Part shown: positions 25,389 through 35,031 of the stretch, in pieces
Numbering within the stretch: the stretch's first letter is position 1
Layout of the letters: every line of letters starts with the position of its first letter
From: JANMMJ01 sp964543235
GTDB taxonomy: Bacteria; Pseudomonadota; Alphaproteobacteria; Rhizobiales; Aestuariivirgaceae
Direction of reading: 5' to 3'
Assembly (NCBI GenBank): GCA_964543235.1
Contig: CAZIXE010000003.1
Coordinates: forward strand, 42,934 to 106,933
DNA: 64,000 nt
Notes under the pieces: model-generated
Seen by the model: the letters and a program-made list of their open reading frames with translations, nothing else
Told to the model about the DNA's origin: nothing
Database searches by the model: none
Made by a program: the position numbers and the translations under genes

Positions 25389-26333
25389 TCAGAATCCCTT
25401 GCCAAGGAACTGGTCCACATTGCTTGCGTCGACCTGATGAGTCGGCAGGATGATTTCCTTGTCGAGCTTCTCTCCCTTGGCGATCTTGTAGCCGTACTGA
25501 ATGCCCTCCGGCGCTACGAAATGGTAGGTGAATGTTGCCACCATTTTGCCCGCCTTGATCGCATCATAGGCAGCATTCTCGCCGTCAATACCCACCACCA
25601 TGACGCCGTTCTGGCGGTTCGCCGCCTCAAGAGCAGTGACTGCGCCGAGGGCCATGTCGTCATTATGCGCGTAGACGAGCTGGATTTCGCCTTCCTTGAA
25701 CCTCTGTAGCGTATCCTCCATGAACTTGATTGCCGGTTCACGCACATAGTTTGCGACCTGGCTCGCAACGATCTTCACGTCCGGGCATTCCTTTTCGATC
25801 GTCGCGACGAAGTAATCATGCCGGTCGACCGTCGCCGAAGCACCTGCCGTACCCTGAATCTCGACGACATTGCCCTTTCCGCCCAGCACCTTGCACACAT
25901 AGGAGCCCGCGGATTGGCCAATCAGCTTGTTGTCGGCACCAATATGCAACGTGACGTCGGTATTGACCTTGCGATCGAGCGTGACGACGGGGATACCGGC
26001 GTCCATGGCCTGTTTGACAACCGGAGTCAGGGCATCGGCCGTAACCGGGCTAATGATCAAGGTCTTGATACCCTGGGCCATCAGGCTTTCGACGTCGGCT
26101 ACCTGCTTGGCGGCCGTGTTCTCACCATTGGTGATGATCAGTTCCACATCTGGCAGACTGGCTTCGGCATACTTCCTGTTGCCTTCAACCATGTTGACAC
26201 GCCATGAACTTTCCATCGTGCCCTGAGAAAAGCCGATCTTGATCCTGTCATTCGCCAGTACCGGTGCATTGACTGCCACCACTGAAGCGGCCATTGCCAC
26301 GAGCAGATGGCCATAGCGAGCTTGTCCTTTCAT
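25389..26333 (-). CDS. Sugar ABC transporter periplasmic binding protein (CUT2, RbsB-like)
   Basis: A 314-residue precursor. Residues 1 to about 27 (MKGQARYGHLLVAMAASVV and following, ending VLAND) form a Sec signal peptide. The mature part is a type I periplasmic fold: IKIGFSQGTMESSWR, ITNGENTAAKQVADVESLMAQG, the sugar-binding VVTLDRKVN and VYAHNDDMALGA. Such proteins bind aldoses, polyols or sugar acids. It is the last gene of the ATPase-permease-binding protein operon. Start 26333 is where the signal peptide begins. Confidence 0.92.
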   Translation of the reverse strand: MKGQARYGHLLVAMAASVVAVNAPVLANDRIKIGFSQGTMESSWRVNMVEGNRKYAEASLPDVELIITNGENTAAKQVADVESLMAQGIKTLIISPVTADALTPVVKQAMDAGIPVVTLDRKVNTDVTLHIGADNKLIGQSAGSYVCKVLGGKGNVVEIQGTAGASATVDRHDYFVATIEKECPDVKIVASQVANYVREPAIKFMEDTLQRFKEGEIQLVYAHNDDMALGAVTALEAANRQNGVMVVGIDGENAAYDAIKAGKMVATFTYHFVAPEGIQYGYKIAKGEKLDKEIILPTHQVDASNVDQFLGKGF

Positions 26334-26383
26334 CACTACCTCCCTCGAGTGCCCGCCGGCGTGATTGCCGGACCAAGGCGTTG

Positions 26384-27409
26384 TCATCCGCGCGGACCCG
26401 CGGAATTCTCTCTGCGTCGCGTCATCTCGAACAGGACCGCAGCGACAATGATGGCGCCCTTGACGATTTGCTGAGTGAAGGGCGAGACGCCGAACAGATT
26501 AAGAATGTTGGCAAGGACTGCGATGATTGCCGCTCCGAGAATGGTGCCGCTGACCCGGCCCTCGCCGCCAAACAAACTGGTGCCACCGATTACTGTGATG
26601 GCAATGGCTTCGAGCTCGAGGCCCATTCCTGCAACAGGCTCCCCGACCGTGAGCCGCGAAACAAAGATCAGCGCAGTCAGGCCCGCCAGCAATCCGCTGA
26701 TCACATAGACGGTGAACACTGTTTGTCCGACACTGATCCCCGAAAGCCGGGCGGCCTCCGGATTGCTGCCGACGGCATAGACGTTGCGGCCAAGGGCAGT
26801 GTAGCGGAGGATGAAACCCGCCAGGGCAGCCACTGCAGCGAAGACCCAAACCGGTACCGGGATGCCGATCATGTGACCTTGGCCGAGCCAGGCGAAGTCG
26901 TTGGCAACGTCGCGGAAATGGATGGGGTGACCGCCCGACATCGTCATCGCTAACCCGCGCCCCATGACCATCGTGCCCAGCGTCATGATGAACGGCGGAA
27001 TGCGGCCGACTGCAACTCCAGTACCATTGATGGCCCCGAAGGCACTGCCGATGGCCAATCCGGAAATGATCACCAACGGGATCGGCACTCCCGCATCGAG
27101 CAGCATTGCCGACACCACAGCAACGACGGCGACAATCGATCCGATCGACAGATCGATGCCCGCCGTCAGGATTACGAAGGTCATTCCGATAGAGACGATC
27201 CCGAACAGCGCCACTTGACGCATGACATTTATGAGATTGAACGGATTGAGGAACGCATCCGACACCATGGCGGCCACCGCGCACATGATGAGCAACACCC
27301 AGATGAGTCCGGAGACGCGGAACGTCGTCAGGGTGCGCAGGACCGCTGCAGCTGAGCCGAGCCTGATCACGGGCTTTCCCCTCTCGCTCGTGTTTTCGAC
27401 GGCGTTCAT
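26384..27409 (-). CDS. Sugar ABC transporter permease (RbsC-like)
   Basis: A 341-residue inner-membrane protein with about eight to ten helices. The signature GIDLSIGSIVAV, the GTGVAVGRIPPFIMTLGTM segment and EAARLSGISVGQT are characteristic of CUT2 permeases, which form a homodimeric channel with a fused-domain ATPase. It overlaps the upstream ATPase gene by 4 nt (27406-27409). The binding protein gene follows after 50 nt. Confidence 0.93.
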   Translation of the reverse strand: MNAVENTSERGKPVIRLGSAAAVLRTLTTFRVSGLIWVLLIMCAVAAMVSDAFLNPFNLINVMRQVALFGIVSIGMTFVILTAGIDLSIGSIVAVVAVVSAMLLDAGVPIPLVIISGLAIGSAFGAINGTGVAVGRIPPFIMTLGTMVMGRGLAMTMSGGHPIHFRDVANDFAWLGQGHMIGIPVPVWVFAAVAALAGFILRYTALGRNVYAVGSNPEAARLSGISVGQTVFTVYVISGLLAGLTALIFVSRLTVGEPVAGMGLELEAIAITVIGGTSLFGGEGRVSGTILGAAIIAVLANILNLFGVSPFTQQIVKGAIIVAAVLFEMTRRRENSAGPRG

Positions 27410-28962
27410 GGCGATGCCGGCGTCGCCGGCTGAGCGCCGCCCAGTGCCGCCGTCATGAGAACTTCCTCGCTTGCATCCTCGCGCCTGAAGTGGCCGGCGA
27501 TTTGCCCTTCATGCATGACGATGATCCGGTCACTGAGGCCGAGTACCTCCGGAAGTTCCGATGACACCATGACAATGGCAGCTCCCTCTTCATCGGCGAG
27601 TTGAACGAGCAGCTGATAGATCTCCCGCTTGGCGCCAACATCCACTCCACGGGTTGGTTCATCAATCAGCAGCACGTGGCAGCGCGCGTTCATGCTGCGG
27701 GCAATGAGACACTTCTGTTGATTTCCGCCCGAGAGCTGGCCGATGATTGCTTCGCGATGGGGGGTCCTGATATTGAGCCGGGCGATCAGGCTGTTTGCAA
27801 CCTTGCGCTCCCGCCGCCGGCTTAGCACGGCATGCTTGCTGACACGATTGAGACCGGCGATGGTAATGTTGAAGGCAACGCTTTGCGGCAGAAAGCAGCC
27901 CAGCGTCTTGCGATCCTCTGGCAGAAGGCCAAGACCCTGTCGGATGCTGGCGCGAGGAGTCCTGGGGCGAACGACTCTGCCCCGCAGCCGATAGCTCTTG
28001 CATTCGCAGGGATCCGCTCCGATCAGAGCCCGCAGCAACTCCGATCGCCCGGAACCGGCCAGACCGCAGACTCCGAGGATCTCGCCTTGCCGGACGAACA
28101 GGTTGACGTCGAACAGGATGCCCCGCCGGTTCAATCCCTCAACTGCCAGCGCAACTTCACCCTCACGGCGCCTTCTGGCCGGATAGATATCGGTGATTGG
28201 CCGGCCGACCATCATCGCGATCAGGCCCTGGCTATCGAGTCCAGTAACAGGCCGGCAGCTAACCACCTGACCATCGCGCAGGACCGTCACGCGATCGCAG
28301 ATTGCGAATACCTCTTGCAGGCGATGCGAAATGTAGACGAAACTGACACCTTCACCTGATAGCTTGCGGATGATTTTAAACAAGCGGTCGAGCTCGGCAC
28401 CGCCAAGTACCGCCGATGGTTCGTCAAGGACGACGAGCTGGGCATTGCGCGAAAGGGCGCGCGCAATTTCGACCATCTGGCGTTGGGCGATGCTCAGATC
28501 GGTGACGCGTGCACCGGGGTTGACGGCGAACCCGAGCCGGCGGAGGATTTCTGTGCCGCTGCGGTGAGCCTTGGGCCAGTCGATCATGCCGAACTTCGTT
28601 CGTGGCAATCGGCCCATCCACAAGTTCTCGGCAACACTGAGATGCGGTGCCAGCGTGGTTTCCTGGTAGATCACCGACACGCCAAGCTCGAGCATCTGGG
28701 CGGGGGTCGGCCGGCTAATGGCTCTGCCCATGACGATCACTTCCCCGCTATCGGCGTGATGCGCGCCCGCAAGCACCTTGATCAAGGTCGACTTGCCTGC
28801 CCCGTTCTCTCCGACCAGCCCGTGAACCTCGCCCTGCGTGACCCTGAAATCAACGTTCTGGAGGGCAGTGACACCGGGATAGGCCTTACTGACACTCTTC
28901 ATCTCGAGAATGACGTTCTCTGACACGGGGGTAAGGGCCTCGCGGTTGCTGGAAAAACTCAT
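27406..28962 (-). CDS. Sugar ABC transporter ATP-binding protein with two ABC domains (RbsA-like)
   Basis: A 518-residue protein with tandem ATPase domains. The first has Walker A GENGAGKST, signature LSIAQRQ and Walker B LVVLDEPSAVL. The second has a degenerate Walker A (GLAGSGRSE) but an intact LSGGNQQK and VLLIDEPTRGVD, the usual arrangement in CUT2 systems. The ATG at 28962 lies only a few nucleotides downstream of a promoter whose -10 box is inside the regulator palindrome, so the leader is nearly absent. GTG at 28926 is a less likely alternative. Confidence 0.93.
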   Translation of the reverse strand: MSFSSNREALTPVSENVILEMKSVSKAYPGVTALQNVDFRVTQGEVHGLVGENGAGKSTLIKVLAGAHHADSGEVIVMGRAISRPTPAQMLELGVSVIYQETTLAPHLSVAENLWMGRLPRTKFGMIDWPKAHRSGTEILRRLGFAVNPGARVTDLSIAQRQMVEIARALSRNAQLVVLDEPSAVLGGAELDRLFKIIRKLSGEGVSFVYISHRLQEVFAICDRVTVLRDGQVVSCRPVTGLDSQGLIAMMVGRPITDIYPARRRREGEVALAVEGLNRRGILFDVNLFVRQGEILGVCGLAGSGRSELLRALIGADPCECKSYRLRGRVVRPRTPRASIRQGLGLLPEDRKTLGCFLPQSVAFNITIAGLNRVSKHAVLSRRRERKVANSLIARLNIRTPHREAIIGQLSGGNQQKCLIARSMNARCHVLLIDEPTRGVDVGAKREIYQLLVQLADEEGAAIVMVSSELPEVLGLSDRIIVMHEGQIAGHFRREDASEEVLMTAALGGAQPATPASP

Positions 28963-28974
28963 TTCTTATTATCT

Positions 28975-28989
28975 TATTATCAGATAATA
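28975..28989. promoter_or_regulatory. Perfect GntR/FadR-type operator between the ABC operon and its regulator
   Basis: TATTATCAGATAATA is a 15-bp palindrome centred on one base, preceded by an extra TTATTATC direct repeat. It coincides with the -10 box (GATAAT, 28981-28976 on the minus strand) of the ABC operon and sits just upstream of the gntR -35 box. Related copies lie at 25330 and 30651. Confidence 0.7.
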
Positions 28990-29005
28990 TAACAAGAGTT
29001 GTCAA
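28976..29005 (-). promoter_or_regulatory. Promoter of the sugar ABC operon
   Basis: On the minus strand TTGACA (29005-29000) is followed after 18 nt by GATAAT (28981-28976). The expected start of transcription is only about 8 nt before the ATG at 28962. The -10 hexamer is one half of the operator palindrome. Confidence 0.6.
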
Positions 29006-29026
29006 GCCTCATCGGTTACCCATACT
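28999..29026 (+). promoter_or_regulatory. Promoter of the GntR regulator gene
   Basis: TTGTCA (28999-29004) and CATACT (29021-29026) are separated by 16 nt and lie just ahead of the ATG at 29041. The -35 box overlaps, on the opposite strand, the -35 box of the ABC promoter. Confidence 0.45.
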
Positions 29027-29040
29027 CTGCGACCACTCTA

Positions 29041-29778
29041 ATGAATCAGCCCAACCCCAGATTCGCGCTTGGCAGGGCCCCGAAGCGCAACCTGTTCGCC
29101 CATGTGGTCGAGAGCCTCGGCACGCGAATTGTCAAGGGCGACTTGAACCCGGACTCGCCATTTCCGAAGGAAGCGGATCTGGGTCGTGAATTCGGTGCGA
29201 GCCGGTCGGTTATCCGCGAAGCAGTGAAAGCGCTGGCGGCACGCGGTCTGATCGAATCGCGTACCAAGACCGGCATAAGGGTGCTGGAGCCGATGCATTG
29301 GAACCTCCTCGACGCCGATGTCCTGAATTGGCGCTACAGCACCATGCCGCAGCCCCAATTCTACGGAGAACTGTTCGAGATCCGCCAGATGATCGAGCCC
29401 CAGGCGGCCGCCCTTGCGGCGCGACGTGGAACGGCAAGGGAGATCGACGCTATCGGCGAGGCCTATGCCGCGATGGAAGCGGCGAGTCTGAATATGATCT
29501 CCGGGGTTGAGGCTGATCTCTTGTTCCATCGCTCGATCCTGGCCGCGAGCCATAACGCGCTATTGCTCCAGATGGGCAATCTCATTGCCGTTGGCCTTTA
29601 CATCGCTCACCGCATCTCAACTGAGTCCTTCACGGTGTTCCTGCCAAGGCACAACGCGGTACTTGAGGCAATCCGCAAGCGCGACGACGTATCCGCAAAG
29701 CAGGCCATGGAACTGTTGCTGTCAGAAACACTCATATTCATGGAGCGACATATCGCTGGCACTTCGGCACCTGCGTAA
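29041..29778 (+). CDS. GntR-family transcriptional regulator, FadR/FCD subgroup
   Basis: A 245-residue regulator. The winged helix-turn-helix is at about residues 15-80, with the recognition region EADLGREFGASRSVIREAVKAL. The C-terminal helical FCD domain contains the metal/effector residues in EIRQMIEPQAAALAAR and ADLLFHRSILAASHN. Such proteins usually repress nearby catabolic genes until a sugar acid or other organic acid binds. Three matching palindromes in the surrounding 6 kb define its probable regulon: the ABC importer, the D-threonine-aldolase-like/KduD pair, and the SDR at 29801. Start 29041 is chosen over an upstream in-frame codon because it follows the promoter. Confidence 0.92.
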   Translation: MNQPNPRFALGRAPKRNLFAHVVESLGTRIVKGDLNPDSPFPKEADLGREFGASRSVIREAVKALAARGLIESRTKTGIRVLEPMHWNLLDADVLNWRYSTMPQPQFYGELFEIRQMIEPQAAALAARRGTAREIDAIGEAYAAMEAASLNMISGVEADLLFHRSILAASHNALLLQMGNLIAVGLYIAHRISTESFTVFLPRHNAVLEAIRKRDDVSAKQAMELLLSETLIFMERHIAGTSAPA

Positions 29779-29800
29779 ATGCCAGCTTGCAAGTGCGCCT

Positions 29801-30574
29801 TCACGCCACCGACCAGCCGCCGTCAACAAGGATGTTCGCGCCGGTGATGAAAGATGCCGCCGGCGAAGCAAGAAACACCACGGCCCCTGCCACATCGATC
29901 GGCTCGCCGATGCGACGAAGCGGAATATGGTTCAGGACCTGCTGGCGGAACTGCGGGTCGGCAAGTGCTGGCTGGGTTCCGTCGGTATGAATGAATGTCG
30001 GGGCCACACTGTTCACGGTGATCGCATAAGGTGCCCATTCATATGCGAGGCATCGCGTCATGTGATTGATTGCGGCCTTCGACATGCAATAGACCGTTTC
30101 GCCGCGCAGCACGACGCTCCCGGCCTGTGAGCTGATGTTGATGATGCGCCCGCCCTTGCGGGGGATCATCAGCTTGGCCACGGCCTGGGTCGTGAAGAAT
30201 GTGCCCTTCAGATTGATGTTCATCGTGTAGTCGAAATCCTCTTCACGAACATTCTCGGCGAGGTTTTCGGGGCCGATGCCCACATTGTTGACCAGCACAT
30301 CGATGTGGCCGAAGGCTGCCGCCGCTTCGGCAACAGCCGTTCGCACACCGTCAAGATCGGCCAGGTCCATTCTCACCGACAGAGCTTGGCGTCCCAAGGC
30401 CTTGATCTCGTCTTCGGTATCGACACAGGCTGGCGGGTTACGCACACCGAGGATCACGTTGGCGCCTGCAGCAGCACAGGCCAGTGCACACGCCTTGCCG
30501 ATACCTCTGGACGCCCCCGTCACAAGCACGACCCTATCCTTCAGGCTGAAGTCTGGCGCGGCACTATTCTCCAA
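29801..30574 (-). CDS. Short-chain dehydrogenase/reductase, FabG/glucose dehydrogenase-like
   Basis: A 257-residue classical SDR with TGASRGIGKACA, NNVGIG, the catalytic Ser in NISSQAGSVV and Tyr/Lys in YCMSKAA, ending ANILVDGGWSVA. It uses NAD(P) to oxidise a sugar, sugar acid or keto acid. The start codon is TTG at 30574, supported by AGGAGG upstream. It converges with gntR and has the regulator palindrome in its promoter, so it most likely serves the same pathway as the ABC importer and KduD. Confidence 0.88.
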   Translation of the reverse strand: MENSAAPDFSLKDRVVLVTGASRGIGKACALACAAAGANVILGVRNPPACVDTEDEIKALGRQALSVRMDLADLDGVRTAVAEAAAAFGHIDVLVNNVGIGPENLAENVREEDFDYTMNINLKGTFFTTQAVAKLMIPRKGGRIINISSQAGSVVLRGETVYCMSKAAINHMTRCLAYEWAPYAITVNSVAPTFIHTDGTQPALADPQFRQQVLNHIPLRRIGEPIDVAGAVVFLASPAASFITGANILVDGGWSVA

Positions 30575-30972
30575 TCGAGCCTCCTGTTCGCGATGTTTCA
30601 GTCTTCGACTCCTCGCGCCGGAGTCGGAAGCAACGTGTTGCTCAAAATATTATTATAAGATAAATATATCTGTAAAGTGCCGTGACATTGTTCGGGATTT
30701 CCGACTCCCTGCGCCGTCGCGTGCAAATTGGAAAGTTTGACCACTCGAAGCATGCGCGCTGCTTCGAGCGGGAGGGTTGTGCGGAGCTTGCTTTCGCCAG
30801 TTCCAACAATGAAAGGCATCGAAGGCTCGGTTCGGCAATCACACCGCCGGACTCGACATCTCTTGTGTATTGCCCTGCGCCCTCAAGTGATATGGAATGG
30901 TGAACAGGGTAATCTTGCCCGCACAAAAGGAGCCGCGACCAATGCGGCCCGGTAATGAGGAAAGGAAGCGTC
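30575..30972. other. Divergent intergenic region between the SDR gene and the amino-acid ABC operon
   Basis: This 398-nt stretch has no convincing gene. Its left half holds the SDR promoter, operator and leader hairpin. The right half must contain the promoter of the operon starting at 30973, but I do not see a clear -35/-10 pair or palindrome there. Confidence 0.5.
30649..30676 (-). promoter_or_regulatory. Promoter and overlapping GntR-type operator of the SDR gene
   Basis: On the minus strand TTTACA (30676-30671) is followed after 16 nt by AATAAT (30654-30649). The + strand at 30651-30666 reads TATTATAAGATAAATA, a degenerate copy of the 28975 palindrome covering the -10 region. The predicted leader carries a small hairpin (CGACTCC/GGAGTCG, 30606-30626). 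Confidence 0.5.
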
Positions 30973-31773
30973 ATGAGTTTGAGCCGCCGCACCGCCGGCC
31001 TGATGGCCGTCGCCATACTTGTTCTCACGCCCATGATTTCGTCGGGGTACGCTCAGGACAAGATCGTACGCATTGGTACGGAAGGCGCCTACCCTCCGTT
31101 CAATTTCATCGATCAAAGTGGCAATCTCGCCGGTTTCGATGTCGAGATCGGAATGGCACTATGCGAGAAGATGCAAGTGAAATGCGAACTCGTCGCCCAG
31201 GATTGGGACGGAATCATTCCCGCGCTTGTTGCCGGCAAGTATGACGTGATCATTGCCTCAATGTTCATTACCGACGAGCGCAAGAAGATCGTCAGCTTTA
31301 CGGATCCCTACTACGCCGCCGCCATGACCCATGTCACCGCTAAGGATTCCGACATCAAGGAATTCACTGATGCCGCGCTGGCAGGCAAGGCAGTGGGTGC
31401 GCAATCGTCTACCACTCAGGCGGAGTATGTTCAGAAAACTTATCCCAGTGCCGACATCCGCCTGTACAAGACACAGGATGAAGCCAATCTCGACATGGCC
31501 AATGGCCGCTTGGACGTCATGGTCGGCGACGTCATCCCGATGCTCGAGTGGACGACCAAGACAGAAGACGGAAAATGCTGCGAGATCGTTGGTGAACCGA
31601 TTACCGATAAGGCCTTCGTCGGCGAAGGTGTTGGCATGGCGGTTCGCCAGGAAGATAACGAGCTGCGTGAAAAGTTGAACAAGGCGCTCGCCGACATCAT
31701 TGCTGATGGCACCTACAAGGCAATCAATGACAAGTACTTCGCCATCAACGTGATGACGATGAAGAAGGACTGA
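30973..31773 (+). CDS. Polar amino-acid ABC transporter binding protein (ArgT/HisJ-like)
   Basis: A 266-residue precursor. The first 28 or so residues, ending SSGYAQD, are a Sec signal peptide. The mature domain has the family motifs RIGTEGAYPPFNFIDQSGN, GFDVEIGMALC, VAQDWDGIIPALVAGKYD and ITDERKK, typical of lysine/arginine/ornithine, octopine or histidine binders. Start 30973 follows AAAGGAAG. It heads an eight-gene unit whose downstream enzymes act on guanidino compounds, which points to arginine or a close relative as ligand. Confidence 0.93.
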   Translation: MSLSRRTAGLMAVAILVLTPMISSGYAQDKIVRIGTEGAYPPFNFIDQSGNLAGFDVEIGMALCEKMQVKCELVAQDWDGIIPALVAGKYDVIIASMFITDERKKIVSFTDPYYAAAMTHVTAKDSDIKEFTDAALAGKAVGAQSSTTQAEYVQKTYPSADIRLYKTQDEANLDMANGRLDVMVGDVIPMLEWTTKTEDGKCCEIVGEPITDKAFVGEGVGMAVRQEDNELREKLNKALADIIADGTYKAINDKYFAINVMTMKKD

Positions 31774-31842
31774 CACTGTGGCGGGACTTGGTGGGCGGAG
31801 AACCTGCCATCCCGCCCGGCCACTTGAGGAAGGGGGTGAGCC

Positions 31843-32550
31843 GTGTTGGAGCTCTTTGCGTATGGCGATACGGGATGGGGTGACGAGCTCCTGAAGGGGT
31901 TCGGTGTTACAATTGCGTTGGCGGTTGTAACCTTGCCTGTCGGCATCCTGATCGGCTTTCTGATCGCCCTCGCCTCAATGTCGGCAAACCCCGTTCTGCG
32001 CTGGATCGGTATTGGCTACACGACGATCTTCCGCGGCGTGCCCGAGCTGCTGACGCTGTTCACCGTCTATAACGGTGCCGCCCTGATCCTCAATCGCCTT
32101 GCCAGAATGGCCAATCCCGAGGCGGGCTTCGTCGAGCTATCGCCGTTCGTTGCCGGTGTTGTGGCGCTGGGACTGGTGTTTGGCGCCTTCTCGGCCGAGG
32201 TGTTGCGCGGCGCCTTCCAGGCGCTCGACAAAGGCCAGATCGAGGCCGGCTTCGCCGTAGGCATGCGCCGCTTGGACGTCTTCAGGCGCATCAAGCTGCC
32301 CCAGGTATGGCGCTTCGCCCTGCCCGGACTTGGCAATCTCTGGGTCAACCTGGTCAAGGACACCGCCCTTGTCTCAATCATCTCGCTCAATGACTTGATG
32401 CGCATGACCCAAGTGGCCGTGGGCTTCACCAAGCTGCCATTCACATTTTATCTGACGGCCTGCCTCGCCTACTGGGCGGTCTGCGCCCTCTCCGAAGTGG
32501 CTGCTGCCAAACTTGAAGTGCGCGCCAATCGCGGCATTCGGAGGGCATGA
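31843..32550 (+). CDS. Polar amino-acid ABC transporter permease (HisQ/OccQ-like)
   Basis: A 235-residue inner-membrane protein with about five helices and a GTG start. It carries the His/Glu/Gln-family sequence FRGVPELLTLF and the ATPase-contact EAA loop RGAFQALDKGQIEAGFAVGM. It pairs with the second permease, which begins 3 nt after its stop, to form a heterodimeric channel. Confidence 0.92.
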   Translation: MLELFAYGDTGWGDELLKGFGVTIALAVVTLPVGILIGFLIALASMSANPVLRWIGIGYTTIFRGVPELLTLFTVYNGAALILNRLARMANPEAGFVELSPFVAGVVALGLVFGAFSAEVLRGAFQALDKGQIEAGFAVGMRRLDVFRRIKLPQVWRFALPGLGNLWVNLVKDTALVSIISLNDLMRMTQVAVGFTKLPFTFYLTACLAYWAVCALSEVAAAKLEVRANRGIRRA

Positions 32551-32553
32551 ACC

Positions 32554-33282
32554 ATGGCCTTCATCGATGTCATCATCGAGTTCTGGCCTCGGCTCCTGCA
32601 TGGCCTCGGACTCACCCTCCTGCTCACCGGGCTTTCGGCGGCACTGGCTGCCGCCTTCTCCCTCCCGCTCGCCATTTTCCGGGTTCGTGCCGGAACGCTC
32701 GCCCAGCTGCCGCTGCGCCTCTACATTTCCTTCATGCGCGGCACCCCGCTGCTGGGCCAGCTGTTCCTGATCTATTACGGAGCTGGCGAGTTCCGCTCCG
32801 CGCTGCAGGCAGTCGGACTGTGGGGCTTCTTCCGCGATCCATTCAATTGTGCCGTGCTTGCCTTCACCCTGAATTCGACCGCCTATCAGATCGAGATACT
32901 GCGCGGCGGTCTCATGGGCGTGCCCGCCGGTCAGATTGAGGCCGCCAAGGCAATCGGCATGAATGCTCTCCAGGCTTACCGCCGGGTGATCCTGCCGCAC
33001 ACGTACCGGATTGCCCAGCCCGCCCTCGGCAATGAGATCATCCTGCTGATGAAAGGCAGTGCCGTGGCGAGTGTCATTACAATCTTTGATCTCATGGGTG
33101 AGACCAAGACCATATTCGCCAAGACATTCGACTTTTCCATCTATCTCTGGGCGGCCGTCATCTATCTTGCCGTCACTGCAGTCTTCGTGCGCGGCTGGCG
33201 CTATCTCGAAAAGCTGCTCAACCCGCACCTGGCCGGGCATGCCCCGGCCGGCGCTCCCCACCCCGCCATGGGCATGAGGTAA
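32554..33282 (+). CDS. Polar amino-acid ABC transporter permease (HisM/OccM-like)
   Basis: A 242-residue inner-membrane protein. FMRGTPLLGQLFLIYYG and the EAA loop RGGLMGVPAGQIEAAKAIGM are typical of the second permease of histidine/arginine-type importers. It lies between its partner permease (3 nt) and the ATPase gene (4 nt), so translation of the three is tightly coupled. Confidence 0.92.
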   Translation: MAFIDVIIEFWPRLLHGLGLTLLLTGLSAALAAAFSLPLAIFRVRAGTLAQLPLRLYISFMRGTPLLGQLFLIYYGAGEFRSALQAVGLWGFFRDPFNCAVLAFTLNSTAYQIEILRGGLMGVPAGQIEAAKAIGMNALQAYRRVILPHTYRIAQPALGNEIILLMKGSAVASVITIFDLMGETKTIFAKTFDFSIYLWAAVIYLAVTAVFVRGWRYLEKLLNPHLAGHAPAGAPHPAMGMR

Positions 33283-33286
33283 GGTC

Positions 33287-34063
<777 letters not shown>

Positions 34064-34074
34064 GAGGATGTGAA

Positions 34075-35028
34075 GTGAGCACCGCATACAACCAGCCGCT
34101 GGGCGGCAACGAGATGCCGCGCTTTGCTGGCCCCGCCACCATGATGCGCCTGCCATCTCAGAGTACCGCCGCCGGCCTCGACGTTTGTTTTGTCGGCGTG
34201 CCCATCGACATCGGCGCATCCAACCGGTCCGGCACTCGCCACGGGCCGCGCCAGATCCGCGCTGAGAGTTGCATGCTCAGACCCTACAATATGGCAACCA
34301 GAGCAAAGCCCTTCGAGTCCCTGCAAGTCGCTGATATCGGGGACGTGGCCATCAACACCTTCGACCTGAAGAAAACCGTGGGCATCATCGAGCACGCCTA
34401 TGACGTGATCCTCTCGCACAAGTGCGTACCCCTGACCCTCGGTGGCGATCATACCCTGACGCTCCCCATCCTCCGCGCCATGCGCAAGGCCCATGGTCCG
34501 GTGGCCTTGATCCACGTCGATGCTCACGCCGACATCAATGACGAGATGTTCGGCGAGAAGATCGCCCACGGCACGCCGTTCCGCCGCGCCGTCGAAGAAG
34601 GCCTCCTCGCCTGTGACAAGGTCTTCCAGATTGGCTTGCGCGGGTCCGGCTACTCGCCCGAAGATTTCGATTGGCCGCGCAAGCAGGGTTTCACTGTCGT
34701 GGAAGCCGAGAAGTGCTGGTACAAGTCGCTTGCGCCGCTGATGGACGAGGTGCGGCTCAAGATCGGCGATCATCCGGTCTACCTCACCTATGACATAGAC
34801 AGTCTCGATCCGGCCTTTGCACCAGGCACCGGCACAGTGGAAGTGGCCGGCCTCACCACTTGGCAGGCGCTGGAAATCATCCGTGGCTGCCACGGCCTCA
34901 ATCTGGTCGGAGGCGACCTTGTCGAAGTGTCGCCTCCTTTCGATCCATCAGGGAACACGGCACTGATCGGCGCCAATTTCCTGTTCGAGATGCTGTGCGT
35001 GCTGCCCGGCGTCCAGTATGGAGCCTGA
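34075..35028 (+). CDS. Agmatinase/guanidinobutyrase-type ureohydrolase
   Basis: A 317-residue manganese enzyme of the arginase superfamily. All metal-ligand motifs are intact: GGDHT near residue 122, HVDAHADIND near 148 and TYDIDSLDP near 239. It releases urea from a guanidino compound. The agmatinase branch also contains guanidinobutyrases; in this operon, after a 2-ketoarginine decarboxylase-like enzyme, 4-guanidinobutyrate is the best substrate guess. The start is GTG 34075 with AGAGGA upstream. A longer open frame to the left overlaps the ATPase gene and is not used. Confidence 0.92.
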   Translation: MSTAYNQPLGGNEMPRFAGPATMMRLPSQSTAAGLDVCFVGVPIDIGASNRSGTRHGPRQIRAESCMLRPYNMATRAKPFESLQVADIGDVAINTFDLKKTVGIIEHAYDVILSHKCVPLTLGGDHTLTLPILRAMRKAHGPVALIHVDAHADINDEMFGEKIAHGTPFRRAVEEGLLACDKVFQIGLRGSGYSPEDFDWPRKQGFTVVEAEKCWYKSLAPLMDEVRLKIGDHPVYLTYDIDSLDPAFAPGTGTVEVAGLTTWQALEIIRGCHGLNLVGGDLVEVSPPFDPSGNTALIGANFLFEMLCVLPGVQYGA

Positions 35029-35031
35029 ACC

